In this document: piece after piece, positions 1 to 4,683 of the stretch | How the letters are laid out: each line of letters opens with the position of its first letter | How positions within the stretch are numbered: position 1 is the stretch's first letter | Source: an uncultured Collinsella sp. | GTDB lineage: Bacteria; Actinomycetota; Coriobacteriia; Coriobacteriales; Coriobacteriaceae | Direction: 5' to 3' | NCBI GenBank assembly: GCA_902491055.1 | Contig: CABUGI010000103.1 | Span: forward strand, 1 to 6,072 | DNA length: 6,072 bases | Program-made: the position numbers and the translations under genes | Notes under the pieces: model-generated | What the model was told of the DNA's origin: nothing | Databases searched by the model: none | The model's input: only the letters and a program-made list of their open reading frames with translations

Positions 1-14
1 TGCCTCTCACCTCG

Positions 15-71
15 ATGGATAACTTTTGCAAAAACGGCCCGCATCGCGAGCCGTGTATATATGGTGCATGA
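15..71 (+). other. Short 18-codon reading frame in host-side flanking DNA, possibly part of a dispersed intergenic sequence
   Basis: An ATG at 15 opens a frame that reads MDNFCKNGPHREPCIYGA and stops at TGA 69-71. There is no recognisable ribosome binding site in the 14 bases before it, so translation is doubtful. It contains a perfect TTTTGCAAAA palindrome (24-33) and a short inverted repeat ACGGC/GCCGT (34-38/50-54). I recall very similar short frames scattered through Collinsella genomes. If that is right, this is a recurring intergenic element rather than a gene, and it points to the host genus. That link is memory only. It lies left of the tRNA attachment site, so it should be chromosomal rather than element DNA. 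Confidence 0.3.
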
Positions 72-159
72 GAGTTTATACTATCTGACTCGCTTTTGCC
101 TTCTAAAGTGGGCCGTTGCGCCGCGTCTTCCTCGGAATTGCAAAGCTTTTTCTTTTATT

Positions 160-189
160 TTGATAGCCCGTGGTGCACTTGGGTATAAT
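160..189 (+). promoter_or_regulatory. Sigma70-type promoter of the tRNA-Arg gene
   Basis: A -35 box TTGATA (160-165) and a perfect -10 box TATAAT (184-189) are separated by 18 bp. The tRNA begins 11 bp after the -10 box, so the transcript would start only a few bases before the mature tRNA. The remaining 72-159 stretch shows no gene. Confidence 0.75.
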
Positions 190-200
190 GCCAACCGTTG

Positions 201-277
201 GCCCTATTAGCTCAGGGGATTAGAGCGTCTGCCTCCGGAGCAGAAGGCCGTTGGTTCGAATCCAACATGGGGCACCA
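201..277 (+). tRNA. tRNA-Arg(CCG), the integration site of the element
   Basis: The cloverleaf folds fully. The acceptor stem is GCCCTAT (201-207) with ATGGGGC (267-273), containing one G-U pair. The D stem is GCTC/GAGC (210-213/223-226), the anticodon stem TCTGC/GCAGA (228-232/240-244) and the T stem GTTGG/CCAAC (250-254/262-266), with T loop TTCGAAT. The anticodon is CCG (235-237), reading the Arg codon CGG. The discriminator is A274 and CCA (275-277) is encoded in the DNA. The integrase gene reads antisense into this tRNA, which identifies it as the attachment site. The 3' part was probably supplied by the element and is a perfect functional replacement. Confidence 0.95.
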
Positions 278-1672
278 TTCCAATTTTGCTCGAACCCGCT
301 GGATGTCCAATCTGGCGGGTTCGCCCTTTTTGTCGTAGTTCAGCGTGACCAGTATCTCGTCCTCCGAGACGACAGCCTGCCACACAAACGCCTTCAGCAG
401 CGTCGCGTCGTCGAGCGCCGTCCCGCACTGCAGGAAGTCGGCGAAGCGCTCCGGGTCTATCCGCTCGTCCGTGATGGCCTCGAGGTCGTACCTCGCTCGC
501 GCCTGCTGCTCCTCGAGCTCGGCTATGCGCTCGTTCACGCCCGGCGCTATCACGCCCTGCTCGATGGCGTTGAGGATGTTCCTCAGGCCCCTCTCCGCGG
601 CCCTGAGCGAGTCCTCGGCCTGCCTGCGGCGAGCCCGCACCTCGGCCGTGTCCGCGCGCTCCGCTACCATGTTGGCTATCTGCAGCGCCTCACCGCGGTC
701 GCCGAGCAGCCCGCGCAGCGCCGAGGCTATGGAGCCCTCGAGCTCCTCGCGCCTGATGTTGCGGACGCACGACCCCGGGCAGCTGTAGTACTCGTACTTC
801 ACGTTGTTGCGGCCCCTGCCGCTCACGCCCTGCAGGTTCCTGCCGCATTCCGCGCACAGTGCCGTCCCCGCGAGGGCGAAGTCGCCCCAGTTCTCGCTCG
901 AGCGCTGCTTGCGGCACTTGATTCCCTGGACCTCCATGAACGTCACCTCGTCCACTATCGCCGGCATCCCGCCCTCGCGGACGATGCCTCCCCACTCGTA
1001 CCTTCCCGTGTACCTGCGGTCGCGCAGCATCTGCTGCACCATCGCCTGCCCGCACGGGTTGCCCTTGCGCGTCCTGAGGCCGCGCCGAGCGAACTCGCGC
1101 GCTATCGCGTTCATGGACATGCGCTCAAGCCTCAGCGCGAAGGCCTCGCGCACCCACGCCGCCTGCGCCTCGTCGACCTCGTACTCGTCGTCCCCGTTCC
1201 TGCGGTAGCCGAAGATGCGCACGCCGTTGGTCTTGCACTTGAGGGCGTTGCCCTCCATGCCTCGCTTGGTCCTGATGGCGGTCTTCCTCGACTCGCAGGC
1301 GGCGAGCCCCTCGAGCAGCTTCTCGTAGATGATGCCCTCCGGGCTATCCGGTATCGCCTCAAGTGCCGAGACCAGCTTGACGCCGTGCGTGGCGAGTTCG
1401 CGCTTGTATATCGGCGCGTCGTACTCGCCGCGGCTGAATCTATCCATCATGTAGACGAGGACGATCTCGCTCTCGCCGGCGTTGGCTATCATCCGCTGGA
1501 ACTCGGGGCGGTCGTCGGTGCGCCCCGACACGGCGCGGTCGCAGTACTCCGCCGCGACCTCGTAGCCCTCGCGCGCGCACCACTCGCGGCAGACGCGCAG
1601 CTGGTCCTCGATCGAGGCCTCGCGCTGCCTGTTGCACGAGAATCTCGCGTATATCACTGCCTTCTTTGGCAT
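212..1672 (-). CDS. Large serine recombinase (site-specific integrase)
   Basis: This 486-residue protein integrates and excises the element by double-strand cleavage through a serine-DNA link. The N-terminal resolvase domain (about 1-150) has YARFS with the expected nucleophile Ser12 and Arg10, then SIEDQ, the SGRTDDRPEF segment (47-58) and DRFSR (77-81). The recombinase domain (about 151-255) follows, then a zinc ribbon with Cys273/Cys276 and Cys298/Cys302. A charged coiled coil (about 345-400) and a short C-terminal part complete it, the usual order for large serine integrases. The ATG at 1672 has an AAGGAAGGG-like ribosome site about 13 bases upstream. Residues 466-486 are pure antisense of the tRNA-Arg and are unlikely to be a functional domain; the family-like sequence ends near residue 446. 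No excisionase-like directionality factor is recognisable. No clear private promoter is visible, so readthrough from the XRE operon is possible. Confidence 0.95.
   Translation of the reverse strand: MPKKAVIYARFSCNRQREASIEDQLRVCREWCAREGYEVAAEYCDRAVSGRTDDRPEFQRMIANAGESEIVLVYMMDRFSRGEYDAPIYKRELATHGVKLVSALEAIPDSPEGIIYEKLLEGLAACESRKTAIRTKRGMEGNALKCKTNGVRIFGYRRNGDDEYEVDEAQAAWVREAFALRLERMSMNAIAREFARRGLRTRKGNPCGQAMVQQMLRDRRYTGRYEWGGIVREGGMPAIVDEVTFMEVQGIKCRKQRSSENWGDFALAGTALCAECGRNLQGVSGRGRNNVKYEYYSCPGSCVRNIRREELEGSIASALRGLLGDRGEALQIANMVAERADTAEVRARRRQAEDSLRAAERGLRNILNAIEQGVIAPGVNERIAELEEQQARARYDLEAITDERIDPERFADFLQCGTALDDATLLKAFVWQAVVSEDEILVTLNYDKKGEPARLDIQRVRAKLEWCPMLDSNQRPSAPEADALIP
291..332 (+). 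terminator. Rho-independent terminator of the tRNA-Arg transcript
   Basis: Inverted repeat CGAACCCGC (291-299) and GCGGGTTCG (315-323) gives a 9-bp perfect stem, followed after CCC by a TTTTT run (327-331). It lies 14 bp after the tRNA CCA end. The same bases encode residues about 450-461 of the antisense integrase, so the terminator lies inside a coding region and was probably brought in by the element together with the tRNA 3' end. Confidence 0.8.
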
Positions 1673-1727
1673 AATGTGGATGTCACCCTTCCTTCAAGTT
1701 GAGTTTGCATGGGTGCACTGGTTGGAT

Positions 1728-1779
1728 GCCCTGTCGGCTATAGCGGTACCGGCGCTGCCGACGGGGCTCTTTTGTGTTT
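1728..1779 (+). terminator. Strong hairpin with a plus-strand T tail between integrase and XRE operon
   Basis: GCCCTGTCGGC (1728-1738) pairs with GCCGACGGGGC (1757-1767) in an 11-bp stem with one G-T pair. The 18-base loop holds a second small AGC/GCT stem. It is followed by CTCTTTTGTGTTT (1768-1780), which overlaps the stop codon of the leftward XRE gene. The T tail fits plus-strand termination. On the minus strand the hairpin is followed by no T run, so it would be a poor intrinsic terminator for the XRE operon, although it may pause or attenuate transcription before the integrase. The 1673-1777 gap holds nothing else I can recognise. Confidence 0.6.
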
Positions 1780-2218
1780 ACTCGCGGTAAGATTCTGCTC
1801 TATCGAGTAGGTCGTCCACGGATATTCCCATGGCTTGAGTAACCTTTCTCACGACACTTACCTTTGGGTCTCTTATCTTTCCGCTGAAAAGCTGTGAGAC
1901 GTGGGCGTCTGATAGGCCCGATTTTCGGCAAACGTCGACCTGTCGCATGCCGAGCTCAGCAATGTATTCATTCAGTGCTCGCGCCAGCTGCATGTCGTGA
2001 GCTTCCCAGGCGCCAGTTCCTAGCAGCTCGTCCGCCGAGCATCCATAGAACCTTGCGAGCTTGGCAATCTTGTCGCCACTTGTCGTGCGCGTGCCATTCT
2101 CCATCATTGAATAGCTGGATACGGAAACGCCCAGTATCGATGCGACTTCCGCCTGCTTAGCTCCGTACTTCAGTCTGGCTTCTCTCAGCCTTAATCTTGC
2201 GGCCATCGCGGCTATCAC
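1778..2218 (-). CDS. Tandem-domain XRE family transcriptional regulator
   Basis: This predicted cytoplasmic DNA-binding protein of 146 residues carries two HTH_XRE domains in one chain. The first (about 9-67) has KQAEVASILGVSVSSYSMME, ending in the typical DELLG. The second (about 79-140) has RQVDVCRKSGLSDAHVSQLF and a closing VDDLLDR. The pair looks like a fusion of two repressor-type modules, which could let one polypeptide contact two half-sites. The GTG start at 2218 overlaps the upstream stop in a GTGA arrangement; the ATG at 2206 (142 residues) is an equally possible start, with GGAGAG 11 bases upstream. It is the last regulator of the leftward operon, nearest the integrase. Its role as CI-like repressor or antirepressor cannot be decided from sequence. 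Confidence 0.85.
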   Translation of the reverse strand: MIAAMAARLRLREARLKYGAKQAEVASILGVSVSSYSMMENGTRTTSGDKIAKLARFYGCSADELLGTGAWEAHDMQLARALNEYIAELGMRQVDVCRKSGLSDAHVSQLFSGKIRDPKVSVVRKVTQAMGISVDDLLDRAESYRE

Positions 2219-2424
2219 TCTCCAAGCGTTTTCCTTGCCATTTCATCGAGAGATACGCCCAGTGCGTCAGCTATGGCCTTTGCTTTCCCCAAAGTTGGTT
2301 CCTTGGCCCTTCCGCTGATGAGCGCAGAGACCGTTGAGCGCGGTGAGCCGATTTTGGCGGCTAGCTCCGCCTGTGACATCCCTGCCTTATCTAGGTAATG
2401 GGCAAGTACGTAGCGGTATTCCAT
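2215..2424 (-). CDS. Small XRE family regulator (69 residues)
   Basis: This is essentially a lone HTH_XRE domain. It begins VLAHYLDKAGMSQAELAAKI, has the recognition-helix region SPRSTVSALISGRAKEPTLG, and ends with ADALGVSLDEMAR. That length fits a minimal Cro- or CopG-sized repressor that would dimerise through the same fold. I chose the ATG at 2424 because the longer frame needs a TTG at 2475 and adds a cysteine- and arginine-rich stretch not expected in the fold. The ribosome site is weak (AGGGAT, about 12 bases upstream). Its TGA overlaps the GTG of the next XRE gene, so the two are probably translationally coupled. An 86-bp gap to the preceding gene is the longest inside this operon. Confidence 0.8.
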   Translation of the reverse strand: MEYRYVLAHYLDKAGMSQAELAAKIGSPRSTVSALISGRAKEPTLGKAKAIADALGVSLDEMARKTLGE

Positions 2425-2510
2425 GTCGTGGCTATCCCTATTCCTTGAGCAGCATCGCTTCCTAACTTCCTTCAATCTGGACTGTATTTAACGCACCCCG
2501 CTCTCTTTTT

Positions 2511-2798
2511 CTAATGGAAAAGTCTCGGCGAGGCCTTTTGGCCGTCTTTACTCATTGAGTTAAATAGATTCAAAAGCTCGCGATCAGGTCCGCCAATTTG
2601 TTCACCGTCACCTTCTTCAAGGTCGAACAGCTCTCCGATAGTGCATTTGAAATAACGGGCAAATTCAGCCGCCGTGTCCATGTCGGGGCTGGTGTTTCCA
2701 AGCTCATAGTTTTGATAGGTCCGGTATTTGAGGCCGAACACGTTCGCGGCCTCTATTTGCGTCAACCCAGAACGCTGCCGAAGGTCTTTAAGACTCAT
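2511..2798 (-). CDS. XRE family regulator, possibly with altered C-terminus
   Basis: Residues 1-60 form an HTH_XRE domain: LKDLRQRSGLTQIEAANVFG, then YRTYQNYELGNTSPD and a closing IGELFDL. A short acidic linker is followed by RELLNLFNSMSKDGQK (73-88), which matches the start of the C-terminal helical region in the upstream neighbour (RELDQLFDELSAEGRA). In that neighbour the region continues LLDVARSL, whereas here it turns into ASPRLFH and stops. A one-base frame change near 2533-2540 would instead read GLAETFPLEKESGVR, ending at 2488, so a small frameshift is possible. The start ATG has TAGGAATAGCT upstream; the ribosome site overlaps the stop of the preceding gene, only 8 bp away, indicating one operon. 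Confidence 0.8.
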   Translation of the reverse strand: MSLKDLRQRSGLTQIEAANVFGLKYRTYQNYELGNTSPDMDTAAEFARYFKCTIGELFDLEEGDGEQIGGPDRELLNLFNSMSKDGQKASPRLFH

Positions 2799-2806
2799 AG
2801 CTATTC

Positions 2807-3145
2807 CTAAACGTAAACGCCAGTCTGAGCATCATTAGATATATGCAAAGAAAGCGATCTTGCAACATCGAGCAATACCGCTCGACCTTCTGCGCTTAAT
2901 TCATCAAAGAGCTGATCAAGTTCACGGCGCTGCATATCAAATTCTCTTGCGCATACGTCGGTCATCAATATGTAATCAACGTTTGAGTTGAACAAACGGG
3001 CCGCTTCGATAAGCTGCTCGCCATTCATGATGACTCGCCCCTGTTCCCAGTTTCTATATGTACCGAGGGAAACGCCGAAGGCCTCGGCGGCATCCTGCTG
3101 CTTATAGCCGGCCGCCTTACGAACCTCCTTCAACCGCGTATGCAT
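2807..3145 (-). CDS. XRE family repressor candidate, first gene of the leftward operon
   Basis: The 112-residue protein has an N-terminal HTH_XRE domain (about 4-62): RLKEVRKAAGYKQQDAAEAF, then GTYRNWEQGRVIMNGEQL and NVDYILM. A C-terminal helical segment follows (about 72-103; REFD..RELDQLFDELSAEGRAVLLDVARSL), of the type that often ends phage XRE repressors and supports dimer formation. It has the best ribosome site of the operon, AAGGAGG (3155-3161), 9 bases before the ATG. Because it sits directly beside the divergent promoter region, it is the most likely autoregulated lysogenic repressor, although no LexA-like protease domain is present. Induction by RecA-driven self-cleavage is therefore not expected. 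The repressor assignment is inference from position and architecture. Confidence 0.85.
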   Translation of the reverse strand: MHTRLKEVRKAAGYKQQDAAEAFGVSLGTYRNWEQGRVIMNGEQLIEAARLFNSNVDYILMTDVCAREFDMQRRELDQLFDELSAEGRAVLLDVARSLSLHISNDAQTGVYV

Positions 3146-3182
3146 ATCTCACGCCCTCCTTAGAATCTGTAAACGCTTACTT

Positions 3183-3223
3183 CTTATAGTTCGCATAGTA
3201 CCAATATAAAGCGTAATTGTACA
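3183..3223 (-). promoter_or_regulatory. Candidate leftward promoter(s) for the XRE operon
   Basis: Two overlapping candidates read leftward. One has -10 TATAAG (complement at 3183-3188) with -35 TTTATA 16 bp upstream. The other has -10 TACTAT (complement at 3195-3200) with a TGTACA -35 (3218-3223) at 17 bp. Both have weak -35 boxes, as expected for a maintenance promoter that needs activation or tuning. An AGTAC motif (3197-3201) lies within both, which would allow autoregulation. Which one is used cannot be told from sequence. Confidence 0.45.
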
Positions 3224-3309
3224 GATTTCTTCTTGACATGTACTAGTACCGTGCGTACTATAAAGCTCGCAAGTACTAACCAGATGCATAGTTGATAGGA
3301 GGAAGTACC
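3196..3309. promoter_or_regulatory. Operator cluster: six AGTAC/GTACT motifs in the divergent control region
   Basis: The motif AGTAC or its complement occurs at 3197-3201, 3240-3244, 3245-3249, 3255-3259, 3272-3277 (as palindromic AGTACT) and 3304-3308. The copies at 3240-3249 form a perfect palindrome GTACTAGTAC inside the spacer of the rightward promoter. The copy at 3255 overlaps its -10 box and the one at 3272 lies just after the predicted transcription start. The copy at 3197 lies in the leftward promoter and the copy at 3304 lies between ribosome site and start codon of the Cro-like gene. A 9-base direct repeat AGTACCAAT (3197-3205, 3304-3312) brackets the region. A chance count for this 5-mer on both strands in 120 bp would be well below one. 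These are probable binding sites for one or more of the XRE proteins. Confidence 0.6.
3233..3261 (+). promoter_or_regulatory. Rightward early promoter
   Basis: A perfect -35 TTGACA (3233-3238) and -10 TACTAT (3256-3261) are 17 bp apart, which is a strong sigma70-type promoter. Transcription should start near 3268, leaving a 40-base leader before the Cro-like gene. Three motif copies of the operator cluster overlap its spacer and -10 box, consistent with repression in the lysogen. Confidence 0.8.
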
Positions 3310-3310
3310 A

Positions 3311-3532
3311 ATGAGGAACCTAGCATCTGAGCGTACGCGTCTCGGACTGAAGCAAGCGGAGGCGGCTTCAAAGCTCGCCGTATCTCCCAAAACGCTTGCG
3401 AAATACGAGAACGACCCAAGAAGCATGCCAGGAGACTTTATCTACCGTGCATGCCGATTCTATGGCTGTAACGCCAGCTACCTGCTCGACATGTGCGATG
3501 AGCGAGCCGTAAACGTTATGGCTGCGGTCTAA
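3311..3532 (+). CDS. Cro-like XRE family regulator, first early gene
   Basis: This 73-residue single-domain HTH_XRE protein has SERTRLGLKQAEAASKLAVS, then KTLAKYENDPRSMPGDFIYR and the closing GCNASYLLDM, filling nearly the whole chain. The ATG is preceded by AGGAGG (3297-3302) with an 8-base spacing. It is transcribed away from the leftward XRE operon from the strong early promoter, the classical position of Cro. By analogy it would bind the shared operators to shut off the leftward repressor operon and moderate its own transcription. An AGTAC motif between its ribosome site and start codon suggests tight autocontrol. The Cro role is inferred from position and size; the fold is clear. Confidence 0.85.
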   Translation: MRNLASERTRLGLKQAEAASKLAVSPKTLAKYENDPRSMPGDFIYRACRFYGCNASYLLDMCDERAVNVMAAV

Positions 3533-3664
3533 ATGGCCAGCGAGGCCAAGCAGCAGGAGAACAAGCCCAAGACCCCGCGCGAGATAGCGCTCGACGCCAT
3601 GTGCTCGACGCTTCGGGCGGCGTACCGGGAATGGGAGAGGAAGGAGGGGAGCAAGAGACAGTGA
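3533..3664 (+). CDS. Small hypothetical protein (43 residues)
   Basis: The ATG follows the Cro-like stop codon without a gap (TAA then ATG). The frame reads MASEAKQQENKPKTPREIAL at its start and ends in EWERKEGSKRQ. It has a polar, charged N-terminal 16 residues, then an amphipathic stretch with ALDAMCSTLRAAYREWERK that should be helical. There is no obvious ribosome site of its own, so translation would rely on reinitiation after the Cro-like gene. Its TGA overlaps the GTG of the next gene (GTGA). The exact fit between two genes with no leftover space supports it being real. The function is unknown and I recognise no family. Confidence 0.6.
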   Translation: MASEAKQQENKPKTPREIALDAMCSTLRAAYREWERKEGSKRQ

Positions 3665-4014
3665 GGCAATGGTCGACACGTGAGATCCGGTACCTGGGGG
3701 AGCACGCCGGCGACGGCGCCAGGGAGATAGCCAAGGCGCTCGGACGGACTACCGAGGCCGTGAAGCTCCAGGCGAGGAAGTGCGGCATATCGCTCCGGCA
3801 GCGCTGGATGTGCCCGAAGTGCGGGCGCATGACGTTCAAGCCGCTGAATAAGGCGAACGGCTGGTGCGCGGAGTGCACGAAGGAGGGCCACGTGGCAGAC
3901 CTCAGGGAGCAGGCCAGCGCGATGCGCGAGGAGGCTGCGAGGTCCAAGCGGAACGACCGCGAGCGGCAGAGGTGCTACAGCGCCAAGAGCCGCGCGAAAA
4001 AGTCCCAAAAATAA
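3661..4014 (+). CDS. Myb/SANT-like HTH plus zinc-ribbon phage protein
   Basis: The protein has 117 residues from the GTG at 3661. Residues 3-45 (QWSTREIRYLGEHAGDGARE, then IAKALGRTTEAVKLQARKCG) match the tryptophan-led helix-turn-helix found in many small phage proteins. A zinc ribbon follows, WMCPKCGRMTF...WCAECTKEG (about 52-80), with two CxxC pairs. The C-terminal 35 residues are highly basic and helical, ending RAKKSQK. It is probably a DNA-binding early protein, perhaps a transcription regulator. I see no catalytic residues of HNH nucleases. The GTG overlaps the preceding stop and has AAGGAGG 13 bases upstream; longer frames from GTG 3601 or ATG 3631 would overlap the 43-residue gene and lack such a site. 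Confidence 0.75.
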   Translation: MRQWSTREIRYLGEHAGDGAREIAKALGRTTEAVKLQARKCGISLRQRWMCPKCGRMTFKPLNKANGWCAECTKEGHVADLREQASAMREEAARSKRNDRERQRCYSAKSRAKKSQK

Positions 4015-4070
4015 AGACCCTAAAAAGCACCCTAGCCCTGACCTGCGGAAACATCAGAAGGGAACACAAG

Positions 4071-4352
4071 ATGTACACATACAAAGAAGCGAGCGCCCCC
4101 AGCTACCAACTTGTGAGCACTCGCCGAAACAGCCCCAGACATGAGGCTCAGACCATCATAGCACCCAAGTCATACCGACCGACCGTCCGCGAGCAGCTCG
4201 ACTCCGATGCGTTCAGGGCGGGGGCCATGGTCGGCTTCATCGCCGCCGCGGTCCTGTTCGCTGTGGTTTTGACCGTCTTCGTCCTCCCGACGATGGACGG
4301 CGCGGTCCAGGCCGCCAAGGCCGCATGCGCTGCGGGGGCCGTCAATGCGTAA
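4071..4352 (+). CDS. Small single-pass membrane protein, function unknown
   Basis: This 93-residue protein has a polar, basic N-terminal half (1-49) without a signal peptide. One hydrophobic segment follows (about 50-72; AGAMVGFIAAAVLFAVVLTV then FVLP), and a short alanine-rich tail ends it. Arg40 and Arg49 before the membrane segment suggest the N-terminus is in the cytoplasm. The ATG has AGAAGGGAA (4056-4063) about 7 bases upstream. The 56-bp gap before it is the largest in the rightward operon, and its end overlaps the next start by 8 bp. Small membrane proteins in phage early operons sometimes exclude other phages, but nothing here proves that. Confidence 0.7.
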   Translation: MYTYKEASAPSYQLVSTRRNSPRHEAQTIIAPKSYRPTVREQLDSDAFRAGAMVGFIAAAVLFAVVLTVFVLPTMDGAVQAAKAACAAGAVNA

Positions 4353-4683
4353 CGACGAGAGATACCACCAGAAGCCGATGAGCAACCAGCTCGAGATATT
4401 CGGCCTCGGCGCGGACGGCGAGCAGGACATGGCCGAGGCGCGCGCATGGATAGGCGAGCACCCGCGGGCGTGGGGCTTCATGGTCGAGCAGGCCACCCGC
4501 CTCAACCGCAAGGGCTACGTCTCGATCAACTACCTCATCCACATGGTGCGCAACGAGCTGCACGTCGGCGTGAAGAACGGCCTCGCGCCGAGCCTCGCCC
4601 GCATCATGGAGGCGCGCTACCCGCACCTGAGACACGCATTCAACAAGCACCGCTCCAAGAGCGACGGGTTCGTCGATGAGTAG
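4345..4683 (+). CDS. Winged-helix-like phage early protein, function unknown
   Basis: The protein has 112 residues from the ATG at 4345. From about residue 32 it follows the pattern of a common phage early protein of unknown role: AWIGEHPRAWGFMVEQATRL, then RKGYVSINYLIHMVRNEL, a short loop, ARIMEARYPHLRHAFNKHRS and a charged end. I read this as a helix-rich, winged-helix-like fold with the typical closing PHL..F..R.SK motif. In other phages such genes lie among nuclease and recombination genes, as here. The start overlaps the membrane protein gene by 8 bp; ATG 4378 (MSNQLEIF) is a reasonable alternative, and neither has a strong ribosome site. Function is not assigned; DNA binding is a guess from the fold. 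Confidence 0.75.
   Translation: MRNDERYHQKPMSNQLEIFGLGADGEQDMAEARAWIGEHPRAWGFMVEQATRLNRKGYVSINYLIHMVRNELHVGVKNGLAPSLARIMEARYPHLRHAFNKHRSKSDGFVDE

Noticed and set aside
207..428. Minus-strand frame ending in HVGFEPTAFCSGGRRSNPLS
   Set aside because: The family-like ending is simply the antisense of tRNA-Arg in another frame, a known annotation artefact. The rest overlaps the integrase out of frame.
251..1702. Long plus-strand open frame opposite the integrase
   Set aside because: It is the antisense of the well-supported serine recombinase. Its translation is rich in Arg, Ala, Leu and Val without any domain, as expected for a high-GC shadow frame.
3184..3426. Minus-strand frame crossing the divergent promoter region
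   Set aside because: It would cover the operators and run antisense into the Cro-like gene, has no ribosome site, and resembles no protein I know.
3516..4008. Minus-strand frames opposite the Myb-like/zinc-ribbon gene
   Set aside because: They lack ribosome sites and domains and run against the clear rightward operon with its overlapping starts and stops.
3864..4070. Upstream extension of the membrane protein frame
   Set aside because: The frame is open back to 3864 but overlaps the zinc-ribbon gene. The good ribosome site AGAAGGGAA points to the ATG at 4071.
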